Source: an uncultured Spirochaetia bacterium
GTDB lineage: Bacteria; Spirochaetota; Brachyspiria; Brachyspirales; Brachyspiraceae
DNA: 64,000 nucleotides
Assembly: GCA_947040495.1 (NCBI GenBank)
Contig: CAMRBQ010000001.1
Location: forward strand, 1 to 64,000
Direction of reading: 5' to 3'
The notes below the pieces were generated by a model, which ran no database searches, had not been told where the DNA came from, and saw only the letters and a list, made by a program, of their open reading frames with translations. Positions 46,029 to 53,693 of the stretch are shown one piece after another. The translations under genes and the position numbers were made by a program. Numbering within the stretch: the first letter of the stretch is position 1; the number at the start of each line of letters is the position of its first letter.

Positions 46029-46715
46029 TCATTTCAATTTTTCTATTTCTTTTTTTGATAGCTTTGTAATTTTTATTATTTCTTCTATATCATAATTCAT
46101 AGATAACATTTCTTTTGCTATCTCTATCGCCTTATTCTTTTCTCCGTCAAGTTTATAGTCTTGTTTTTCTTTATCCAAAACATCTTTAACATCATCCACT
46201 AATTTATAACTTAAATCTTGCTTGAAAAAATCCATATAGCCCGACACCAAAAAACTATAGTAAATTGATTCTTTACTTTCTAAAGACAAACGGGAAAGTA
46301 TTATATGGTCGAGTACATTAATATTTAAATATTGCGACACATGAGAAAGCTTATTTGTAAAATCAATATCAAATTGTGAAGGCTCTGGTTTTTTTCTACT
46401 TGTATGATTATGAGCCACGACAATATTTGTTGCCTTCGATTGAACGGCTATACTAAAAACATCGGTCATCGGAACTTTCACAATATTTTGACTGCCCAAA
46501 GCGACTAAGTACAGGCAAACAGAATATCCATCATTATCCATCCCCATTATCCAAAAATGCTCTTTGCCATATAAATCTTTATGTTCTGATTTGAAAAAAT
46601 GAAGGAAGGCTCTATAGTAATCTTCTACTGTATTAATTTTTATAGATTTTAATTTGAAATGTTTAATGGTTCTAACTTCCATTTTTTTAACTTCAGTTGT
46701 TTTTTTGCTCGCCAT
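46029..46715 (-). CDS. RadC-like JAB/MPN-domain protein with an Rpn-like C-terminal tail
   Basis: The central part (residues about 35-160) resembles the RadC JAB domain: FWIMGMDNDGYSVCLYLVALGS, then the metal motif AHNHTSRKKPEPSQFD (H-x-H with S-x-x-D spacing) and LDHIILS. The C-terminal 40 residues (KAIEIAKEMLSMNYDIEEIIKITKLSKKEIEKL) resemble the tail of Rpn/PD-(D/E)XK transposase-family proteins rather than any RadC. The start is ATG at 46715 after AAAGGTG. RadC-type proteins are often cargo of mobile DNA, and a role in DNA repair is not established. The gene is enclosed by 23-bp inverted repeat pairs. Confidence 0.72.
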   Translation of the reverse strand: MASKKTTEVKKMEVRTIKHFKLKSIKINTVEDYYRAFLHFFKSEHKDLYGKEHFWIMGMDNDGYSVCLYLVALGSQNIVKVPMTDVFSIAVQSKATNIVVAHNHTSRKKPEPSQFDIDFTNKLSHVSQYLNINVLDHIILSRLSLESKESIYYSFLVSGYMDFFKQDLSYKLVDDVKDVLDKEKQDYKLDGEKNKAIEIAKEMLSMNYDIEEIIKITKLSKKEIEKLK

Positions 46716-46845
46716 AGAACACACCTTTATAATTTTTTATGATTTTTTATTATATACAATATTTTATTCTTTTCCACTACTGCTTAGGCTTTAGTATTAT
46801 ATATTAATAGATATATTTAAATGTTATTATTATGCATTTTTTAAT

Positions 46846-46868
46846 GTGCAACTTAAACGTACGTAGTA
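46846..46868. repeat. 23-bp repeat, inverted copy (inner right end of the cassette)
   Basis: This is the reverse complement of the left-end repeat with few changes. It begins GTGCAACTTAAACGTACG. Confidence 0.9.
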
Positions 46869-46902
46869 CCAAATATATTAAAATATTATATTGCATTAAA
46901 TA

Positions 46903-46925
46903 GAGCAACTTAAGCGTACGCAGCA
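46903..46925. repeat. 23-bp repeat, inverted copy (outer right end of the cassette)
   Basis: This second inverted copy keeps CTTAAG and GCGTACGC exactly. It ends 2 bp before the degT stop codon. Confidence 0.9.
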
Positions 46926-46927
46926 CC

Positions 46928-47980
46928 TCAGCGAACTTTTTTTAAGAGTTTGGTTATGAGATTGGCATCTTCTTTAACAAGCGTAGGATATATCGGTATA
47001 GATACAGACTTTAAGAAAGCATCTTCTGAATTTGGGAAATCATTTTTGTCAAGGTCGAGATATTGATGAAGCGGCTTATATATAGGCCTAGTAACATCAA
47101 CACCATGCCTAGCAAACATATCTATTATTTCATTTATATTCATAGAGCCATTTGCCTTACATACATAGCGATAATTTGACGGCAGTTCACTATCATGTAA
47201 AACATGTTTTGAAAGCGAAGATTCCATAATCGCTGTATCATAAAATGAGGCAATATCATTTCTTACGGTAATCATTCTATCAAGATTTTTCATCTCTTCA
47301 ATACCAATAGCAGCCTGTAAATCTGTTGGATAATAATTAAATCTCTGTATGAAATCATCTTTTTTATCATAATGACGTATATCACGTATAGCTTCAATAC
47401 CCTTTTTATTTGTAAGTATCATCCCACCAGCACCACCACTTGTAATCATCCGAGTAGCGGACAATGAGAAATAAGCATAATCACCATATTCGCCAATTTT
47501 TTTATCTTTATATATCGCCCCAAGACTATGGCTTGCATCTTCAATAATAGGTATTTTAATATCAGCAAGTTCATCTATTAAAGTAACATTGCCAAACATA
47601 TGTGATACTATTATAGCCTTAGTGTTTTCATTAATTTTATCTATAACCAAATCCATATCCATTTGATATGAATCCTCTGTAATATCAACGAGAACAGGCT
47701 TTGCTTTAAACATACTAATAACTTGCAAGGGAGAGCTATTAAGATAAGAGCTTAATATAATTTCATCACCTTCTTTAATACCAAGATGATTTAGTATAAG
47801 ATATAATGCAGCAGTACCACTGTTAACAAATACAGAAGAATATGACTTGCCATAATAATTTGCAAAGGTGCGTTCAAATTCATAAATTATATCACCAGTT
47901 GCAAGTTTATCGCTAATCATAACAGTTAGAGCGACTTCAAGGTCTTTTTTTCTTATCGTTGGTCTAGAATGAGAAATCAT
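46928..47980 (-). CDS. DegT/DnrJ-family aminotransferase fold, PLP lysine replaced by Arg
   Basis: This 350-residue fold-type I protein has the DegT layout: VNSGTAALYLILNHLGIKEGDEIILSSYL, IPIIEDASHSLGAIYKDKKIGEYGDYAYFSLS and the C-terminal sugar-substrate part with RPIYKPLHQYLD. The residue that normally forms the Schiff base with PLP (Lys in ATKNITTGEGG-like segments) is Arg in SLSATRMITSGGAGG. The codon is CGG, at least two changes from any Lys codon. Such proteins usually make amino-deoxy sugars for surface glycans. Without Lys, transamination is not expected, although Lys-less relatives such as ColD (His) do other PLP chemistry. It is 9 bp downstream of accC. Confidence 0.85.
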   Translation of the reverse strand: MISHSRPTIRKKDLEVALTVMISDKLATGDIIYEFERTFANYYGKSYSSVFVNSGTAALYLILNHLGIKEGDEIILSSYLNSSPLQVISMFKAKPVLVDITEDSYQMDMDLVIDKINENTKAIIVSHMFGNVTLIDELADIKIPIIEDASHSLGAIYKDKKIGEYGDYAYFSLSATRMITSGGAGGMILTNKKGIEAIRDIRHYDKKDDFIQRFNYYPTDLQAAIGIEEMKNLDRMITVRNDIASFYDTAIMESSLSKHVLHDSELPSNYRYVCKANGSMNINEIIDMFARHGVDVTRPIYKPLHQYLDLDKNDFPNSEDAFLKSVSIPIYPTLVKEDANLITKLLKKVR

Positions 47981-47989
47981 ATAATATTT

Positions 47990-49342
47990 TTATAGATCCT
48001 TAACATCTACATTTTCTAAAAATTTGGTTGTTATCTTGCCTTCTTTCATTGTTGGATGCATAAGTATTTTCTGATGGAAACCAACAGTCGTAGGCACACC
48101 AAGTATCATAGTTTCATCGAGAACCCTATACATTCGCTGTATGGCCTCGCTTCTATTTTCTCCCCATACAATAATTTTTGCAATAAGAGAATCATAATTA
48201 CTTGGAATTTTATAATCGGTATATATATGGCTATCGACACGAACACCAAAACCACCAGGGAAATGTAGCCTTTCGATTTTACCGGGCGTTGGGACAAAGC
48301 CATTCTCCCAATCTTCAGCATTGATACGACATTCTATAGCATGCCCTTTCATTTCTATATCATGCTGCTTTATGGATAATTTTTCACCCATAGCAACTAA
48401 TATTTGCATTTTTACAATATCGATACCTGTCACCATTTCAGTTACAGGATGTTCAACTTGTACACGTGTGTTCATTTCCATAAAATAAAAACTGCCATCT
48501 TCGTCAAGCAAAAATTCAATAGTCCCCGCACCAGCATAATTAACACTCTTCGCACCACGAACAGCAGCATCACCCATCTTTTTTCTAAGGCTTGCTGTAA
48601 CAACAGGCGAAGGCGATTCTTCTAATAATTTTTGATGACGTCTCTGTAGCGAACAATCACGCTCACCAAGATATAAAACATGACCATAATTATCAGCCAT
48701 TATCTGTACTTCAATATGTCTTGGATTTTCTATATATTTTTCCATATATAGATTTGGATTATTAAATGATACACTAGCCTCATTTTGTGCCAGTGGAAAA
48801 TTAGTTTTCACCTCATTTTCATTCCTACATATACGCATGCCCTTTCCACCACCGCCCGCAGTAGCCTTTAATATTACAGGATAGCCAACACGAGAAGCAC
48901 CTTTCACAGCCTCATCCACATCCTTTAATATATCAGTACCGGGGATAATAGGGACACCCGCCTCTTTCATAGTTGCACGGGCATTAGCCTTATCACCCAT
49001 TCTAGTAATGACATCCGACTTTGGACCTATAAATGTAATATTATTATTTTCGCATATATCTGCAAATGTAGCATTCTCCGACAAAAAACCATATCCCGGA
49101 TGTATAGCATCAGCACCAGAAATCTCACATGCTGCTATTATACGTGGTATATTTAAATAACTTTCTTTTGCAGGGGCAGGACCTATGCATACATCTTCAT
49201 CGGCAAATAATGTATGTAGAGAATCCTCATCCGCTTGAGAATGTACGGCTACTGTTTGTATGCCCAAATCTTTACAAGCACGGATAACCCTTAAAGCTAT
49301 CTCGCCTCTATTTGCTATAAGTATCTTTTTTATATTCAACAT
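47990..49342 (-). CDS. accC: Biotin carboxylase (AccC)
   Basis: AccC carboxylates biotin on BCCP using ATP and bicarbonate. The 450-residue protein is complete: IANRGEIALRVIRACKDLGI, IHPGYGFLSEN, the ATP-grasp loop ATAGGGGKGMRI, RDCSLQRRHQKLLEESPSP and YFMEMNTRVQVEHPVTEMV. All catalytic residues I can check look normal. It follows accB by 2 bp and precedes degT by 9 bp. The carboxyltransferase genes accA and accD are not in the window. Its adjacent carrier lacks the biotin lysine, so its true partner is uncertain. Confidence 0.96.
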   Translation of the reverse strand: MLNIKKILIANRGEIALRVIRACKDLGIQTVAVHSQADEDSLHTLFADEDVCIGPAPAKESYLNIPRIIAACEISGADAIHPGYGFLSENATFADICENNNITFIGPKSDVITRMGDKANARATMKEAGVPIIPGTDILKDVDEAVKGASRVGYPVILKATAGGGGKGMRICRNENEVKTNFPLAQNEASVSFNNPNLYMEKYIENPRHIEVQIMADNYGHVLYLGERDCSLQRRHQKLLEESPSPVVTASLRKKMGDAAVRGAKSVNYAGAGTIEFLLDEDGSFYFMEMNTRVQVEHPVTEMVTGIDIVKMQILVAMGEKLSIKQHDIEMKGHAIECRINAEDWENGFVPTPGKIERLHFPGGFGVRVDSHIYTDYKIPSNYDSLIAKIIVWGENRSEAIQRMYRVLDETMILGVPTTVGFHQKILMHPTMKEGKITTKFLENVDVKDL

Positions 49343-49344
49343 AA

Positions 49345-49815
49345 TTATTTCAACCTAAATAATGGCTGGGCAAACTCTACAGCCTGACCATCCTCTACAA
49401 GTATCTCTGTAATTTTTCCGTCATACTCGCTTTTTAATTCATACAAAATCCCAGTAGATTTTATATAAGCAAGTATCTGCCCTTTTTTTATCTCATCTCT
49501 AAGTTTAACAAGTATTTGACTTTTATCATCAGCCGAACGTAAAAATATACCAACCTCTGGGCTTAGGATATCATTATAATTTATATCAGCCTCTTCAAGC
49601 ATATCTTTTTGCTCTGTTGCTTTCTCATCGATAGAAGTTTTGACAACATTATCAAATATCTGCTCTACTTTTTTGGCTATAGATACAGCACTCATATCAC
49701 GTACAATATGTATACCACAATTATCATTTTCGATAACAAGCTCTTCTACACTACTCTCAGATAAGGCATGAAGTATTTTATCTACTTGTTTTGGTTCAAT
49801 ACTCTTATTTTCCAT
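49345..49815 (-). CDS. accB: Acetyl-CoA carboxylase carrier protein (BCCP) without the biotin lysine
   Basis: The 156-residue protein has the BCCP plan: an N-terminal helix (MENKSIEPKQVDKILHALSESSVEELVIE), a linker and a C-terminal lipoyl/biotinyl barrel (SPEVGIFLRSADDKSQILVKLRDEIKKG to VEFAQPLFRLK). The barrel aligns without gaps to E. coli BCCP, but the EAMKM biotin motif is replaced by KSTGI in AYIKSTGILYELKSE. The position of the biotinylated Lys is Gly, and both flanking Met are lost. The rest of the fold (GQAVEF, DGKITEILVEDG) is well kept, which argues against simple decay. It is the second gene of rpmE-accB-accC-degT, with 20 bp and 2 bp gaps. Confidence 0.88.
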   Translation of the reverse strand: MENKSIEPKQVDKILHALSESSVEELVIENDNCGIHIVRDMSAVSIAKKVEQIFDNVVKTSIDEKATEQKDMLEEADINYNDILSPEVGIFLRSADDKSQILVKLRDEIKKGQILAYIKSTGILYELKSEYDGKITEILVEDGQAVEFAQPLFRLK

Positions 49816-49835
49816 CGTATTACCACTTTAAAAAA

Positions 49836-50039
49836 TTATTTTTTCAAACCATATCTTTTCTTAAACTTATCTACTCTACCAGCAGTATCCATAAGCTTCT
49901 GTTTTCCTGAGAAAAACGGATGGCAGTTATGGCATATATCAGCATGTATTGTTTTTAATACCGAACGTACCTTGAATTTTGCACCACAAGCACATGTAAC
50001 TTCTGTATCAAAATAATTTGGGTGTAAATCTTTTTTCAT
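49836..50039 (-). CDS. rpmE: Ribosomal protein L31, zinc-binding type
   Basis: This 67-residue protein (MKKDLHPNYF start) has the four zinc Cys in CACGAKF and CHNCHPFFSGKQK. It is followed by the conserved end DTAGRVDKFKKRYGLKK. The start at 50039 has GGAGAG upstream, and a longer in-frame start at 50060 is rejected. It leads the rpmE-accB-accC-degT run. Confidence 0.96.
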   Translation of the reverse strand: MKKDLHPNYFDTEVTCACGAKFKVRSVLKTIHADICHNCHPFFSGKQKLMDTAGRVDKFKKRYGLKK

Positions 50040-50186
50040 ATTAATCTCTCCATAGAACACGGATTATATCCCGTATATTAAATATTTAGAGTCCTATAAA
50101 TAATATAGACTCTTCTATATGATAACATCAATAAGCATTTATTGCAAATATGCATTTGTGAAAATCCGTCTAAAACATAAATATAG

Positions 50187-50214
50187 AAAAAGCCCCGCTA
50201 ATTAAAGCAGGGCT
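50187..50214 (-). terminator. Terminator after the second sulfatase gene
   Basis: AGCCCCGCT (50191-50199) and AGCAGGGCT (50206-50214) form a 9-bp stem with one mismatch and a 6-nt loop, followed on the minus strand by T residues. It lies 125 bp downstream of the sulfatase stop. The roughly 300-bp gap 50040-50338 holds nothing else that I can support. Confidence 0.82.
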
Positions 50215-50338
50215 AATATAATTTATACTGAACCAGTTTTCTCTTTATTATAAGCATAAACAAGACTAAAAATAATATCATTATGAACATTCAAATTCTA
50301 TTTATTTGAAACAGATTCAAAATATTACATTAGTAGTA

Positions 50339-51853
50339 TTACTTTACTTTTATATATCTTGTTGTTTGCTTTTTCCTTGTAGACTCAAGCATTTCTAAAC
50401 CAGTATCATAATCAAGCTGCCTAGGCTCATATTCTTCATTTTCTCTTTGTCTTGTATAGCCATCATTTAGCCAAACGGGTTGTTTATCTTTTCGCCATGC
50501 TCTTGCCGCCCATTGATAACCCCTATAGAGATCCCTAGTTTTATTCATATTTTCTAATAAAGCATCATGCAATTTCTCTCTTTGTTTAGAATAAGCCTCA
50601 TCATTAATCAAGTTTTTCATTTCAAATGGGTCATTTTCCATATCATAAAACTCATCTGTATCAAGCAAATTAATAACAAGTTTATATTTTTCTGTTATAG
50701 CTGCCCTCATCATTTGAAGCCCACCAAAACCGTCATGGTCGACTTCATACCTTGTAAACTCAGAAAAAATGATATCATTAATTTTTGTATTAGTATCATA
50801 AATTTGTGAAAGTATGCTTTTACCATCCAACCACTTAACAATAGGAAGATCCATATAATCCAAAATAGTTGGAACAATATCTATATGAGATGCAGGCTCT
50901 GTTATAATTTTAGCTTTTTCACCACCTTTTATTATTAACGGAATATTTGCGACCTCTTTATACGCTGTTGCATTTTTTGCTCGCAGTTTATGTGCCCCCA
51001 ACATGTCGCCATGGTCTGAAGTAAAAATAACCAAGGCATTCGGTATGGTTTCAGATATTTTATCGAGAACTCTACCAATTAAATCATCAACGAAAGAGTT
51101 GCAACCTAAAAATAGAGACAAAGTTTCTGAGGGTTTATTAATTTCATTTTTTGTTAATTTTATACTATCCCCTGCCCAAAGTTTTTGCATCAATGGCTTG
51201 TTTTCAAGATTGTCATCAAAGTTTGGATTATCAGGGAATTTAAAATCAGAATACATAGTATTATATGGAGCAGGGCAAAGGCTCGGATCATGAGGCTCAT
51301 CATAAGAGAGTGCTAAAAAGAAGTCATCATCTTTACTTTTTTCAATATAGTCAATAGCCCTCTTAGTACATCGATAACCATAGGTAAATTCTTCGCTAAA
51401 GTTTTCATCATAAGAAGTCTTTTCATCCCTAGAACGTAGTCTATCCTCATCACTTAATTCTTCTAGATACATTCTCATATCATACCAATAATCTTTATCC
51501 CAACCTTGAGGACAAACACCATTGCCAAAATAATCACCGCCATCTAAATGCCATTTCCCAATGTATCCAGATTTTATACCTTTGTCTGATAATCTCTGAC
51601 CTATAGTTTTTATATTATCACCCAAAGCAATGGAGTTTGTAACCATTCCATTTGAATGAGGAAATAAGCCTGTAAAAATCGCAGAACGAGCTGGGCCACA
51701 AACAGGCTGGGCACAATAAGCATTTTCATATTTAATCCCCTCACCCGCCAATTTGTCAAGATTTGGTGTTATCATATCCTTATTTCCATAACAACCTAAC
51801 ATGTCCTTTCTTGTAGTATCAGTCATTATAAAAACAATTTGTTTTTTATTCAT
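50339..51853 (-). CDS. Second cytoplasmic Cys-type sulfatase
   Basis: This is a 504-residue type I sulfatase. It has IVFIMTDTTRKDMLGCYG at the metal site, the formylglycine motif CGPAR in QPVCGPARSAIFTG, SGYIGKWHLDGG, IFTSDHGDMLGAH and FYDMENDPFEMKNLIND. No signal peptide is present, so it acts in the cytoplasm. It is the last gene of a run with two sodium-solute symporters, 25 bp after the second, under a divergent GntR-type regulator. Maturation needs the anSME encoded about 8 kb away. It differs clearly from the sulfatase at 36.9 kb, so the substrates probably differ. Confidence 0.9.
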   Translation of the reverse strand: MNKKQIVFIMTDTTRKDMLGCYGNKDMITPNLDKLAGEGIKYENAYCAQPVCGPARSAIFTGLFPHSNGMVTNSIALGDNIKTIGQRLSDKGIKSGYIGKWHLDGGDYFGNGVCPQGWDKDYWYDMRMYLEELSDEDRLRSRDEKTSYDENFSEEFTYGYRCTKRAIDYIEKSKDDDFFLALSYDEPHDPSLCPAPYNTMYSDFKFPDNPNFDDNLENKPLMQKLWAGDSIKLTKNEINKPSETLSLFLGCNSFVDDLIGRVLDKISETIPNALVIFTSDHGDMLGAHKLRAKNATAYKEVANIPLIIKGGEKAKIITEPASHIDIVPTILDYMDLPIVKWLDGKSILSQIYDTNTKINDIIFSEFTRYEVDHDGFGGLQMMRAAITEKYKLVINLLDTDEFYDMENDPFEMKNLINDEAYSKQREKLHDALLENMNKTRDLYRGYQWAARAWRKDKQPVWLNDGYTRQRENEEYEPRQLDYDTGLEMLESTRKKQTTRYIKVK

Positions 51854-51878
51854 CGATATAATCCTTTAATATTTTTTT

Positions 51879-53579
51879 TTATTCAATATTTTTCTTTTTT
51901 GGAAGAAAAATTTTAAAAGCCACGATAGAAATAACTAGAAATATAGAAGTTATTATAGCAAACTTTGGATATACTTCACCAAATGAAAGCCCTATAAGAC
52001 CAATAGGTGATAACAGAACATAGAAATAAATTAGAAATGACACAACTATGGCAGAAAAAGAATTAGCATATTTCCAAGGAATTGCAGGGACAACATTTTT
52101 TTCACTTTGTTTGTATGCTTGTTTCATTGGAGCAATTTTTCCAATCACAAACATTATGGTTACACATAATATAAACAGTATTCCTAAAAGATGTAAAAAA
52201 TTTATAGGTATTTTTAATACATATTGAACTAATCCATATATAACCATAAATGTGAAAAGTGAAATTTTTGCAGCAATCGGGGGGATTTTTTTTGAAAAGA
52301 ATCCAACTAGAACAATAACCAATGTTGGAACATTAAAAAATCCCATAAATCGCTTCATAAATATAAAAAACCCTTCAGGCGTATCTCCAAAATATGGAGC
52401 AATGAAAATAGCACAAAGACCCACAAATAAAGCAAATATTTTACCAACTTTAACTAAATTTTGATCCCCTATCGCAGGTTTAAAAATAGGTTTGTAAATA
52501 TTCAAGCAAAATAATGTAGAAGCCGAGTTGAGTGCTGAGTTAAATGTACTTAGTACAGCACCAAAAATAACAGCACCAAAAAAACCTAATAAAGGTGCAG
52601 GAAGAACTTGATTGACTAACATAGGATATGCCATATCAGGATGTGCAACATTGCCTGAGTTGAGAGCAAAAACTATTAGACCTGGCACAGACAAAGCAGC
52701 AGGGACTAAAATAATTAAAAAACCCGCATACAAAGCACCTTTTTGACCTTCAGCTAAAGATTTTGCACCTAAAGCCCTTTGTACTATAACTTGATTAGTA
52801 CACCAATAAAAAGTATTTATTAAAAGCATTCCTGTAAAAATTCCAGAAAAAGGAACAGGACTATCAGCACTGCCAATTACATTTGTCTTGTCAGGGAATT
52901 TCACAACAAGTGTTTCTACCCCTGTAAAAAAATTCCCATCTCCAAGTATAGAAAATCCGATAATTGGAATAAGAAGCCCGCCCAAAACTAATCCAATACC
53001 ATTAATTGTATCAGAAATGGCAACAGCTTTTAATCCACCAAATATAGCATATATTCCGCCAATTATACCAATAGCCCAGATACTTATAATAAGAGCAGCA
53101 GGTTCACTTACATTAAGTATTTTACTTACATCAAAAAGGGCATTTATAGCAATCGCCCCAGAGTATAATACCGTAGGAAGCATTATGCCAATAAGACTTA
53201 TCAAAAATAAAACAGCCACAATATTTCTTGTCGCTTTATCATATCTTTCTTCTAGAAATTCAGGAACAGTAGTAAAACCACTTTTTAGATATCTCGGCAA
53301 AAAATATAAAGCCATAAAAACCAATGATACACTAGCTGTAACAGACCAAGCAACAACTGAAAGCCCACCACTAAATGCCTGACTATTCATCCCTATCAAT
53401 TGCTCTGTAGAAATGCTTGTAAGTAAAAGAGAACCCGCTATTACACCCCCAGTCAAACTTCGCCCACCCAAAAAATAACCTGTGTTCGATTTTAAATCTT
53501 CTTTTTTAGTAAATTTCCAAGAAATGAATGCTACTAAAAGAGTAAAAAATATAAATGTTACTATAGCTAAGATATTCAT
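51879..53579 (-). CDS. Sodium:solute symporter (SSS family), copy 1
   Basis: The 566-residue inner-membrane protein has about 13-14 segments, with the SSS signatures GYFLGGRSLTGGVIAGSLLLTSISTEQLIGMNSQAF and YAIFGGLKAVAISDTINGIG, and the WCTNQVIVQRALGAKSLAEGQKG block typical of the sugar (SglT-like) branch. The start at 53579 is preferred, as it matches the paralogue and has GGGGG upstream. A longer in-frame start at 53642 is less likely. It is paralogous to the next gene, and the two proteins are visibly similar along their length. Confidence 0.9.
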   Translation of the reverse strand: MNILAIVTFIFFTLLVAFISWKFTKKEDLKSNTGYFLGGRSLTGGVIAGSLLLTSISTEQLIGMNSQAFSGGLSVVAWSVTASVSLVFMALYFLPRYLKSGFTTVPEFLEERYDKATRNIVAVLFLISLIGIMLPTVLYSGAIAINALFDVSKILNVSEPAALIISIWAIGIIGGIYAIFGGLKAVAISDTINGIGLVLGGLLIPIIGFSILGDGNFFTGVETLVVKFPDKTNVIGSADSPVPFSGIFTGMLLINTFYWCTNQVIVQRALGAKSLAEGQKGALYAGFLIILVPAALSVPGLIVFALNSGNVAHPDMAYPMLVNQVLPAPLLGFFGAVIFGAVLSTFNSALNSASTLFCLNIYKPIFKPAIGDQNLVKVGKIFALFVGLCAIFIAPYFGDTPEGFFIFMKRFMGFFNVPTLVIVLVGFFSKKIPPIAAKISLFTFMVIYGLVQYVLKIPINFLHLLGILFILCVTIMFVIGKIAPMKQAYKQSEKNVVPAIPWKYANSFSAIVVSFLIYFYVLLSPIGLIGLSFGEVYPKFAIITSIFLVISIVAFKIFLPKKKNIE

Positions 53580-53693
53580 AGAACAACCCCCAATTATTGG
53601 TTTAATATTAAAAAAATTTACAAGCCCAAAATAATACAACAATTTTTAGTTGAAATATAATTTACAAGTAAAATCTATTAATTCATCAAATAT

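Larger units (their letters stand above)
45967..46925. mobile_element. Repeat-bounded cassette carrying a RadC-like gene
   Basis: A 959-bp unit begins directly after the fliE stop and ends 2 bp before the degT stop codon. Its left end has two tandem 23-bp repeats, and its right end has two copies of the same repeat in the opposite orientation, 34 bp apart. The only gene is RadC-like (46029-46715). No transposase is encoded. The symmetric, repeat-defined ends suggest a non-autonomous mobile unit moved by another element, possibly an IS3-like one, since the repeat resembles the end of the IS remnant at 56.5 kb. Confidence 0.6.

Noticed and set aside
46029-46715. Calling the JAB-domain gene a DNA-repair RadC
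   Set aside because: RadC has no firmly established repair role, the N- and C-terminal parts differ from classical RadC, and the setting is that of a mobile cassette.
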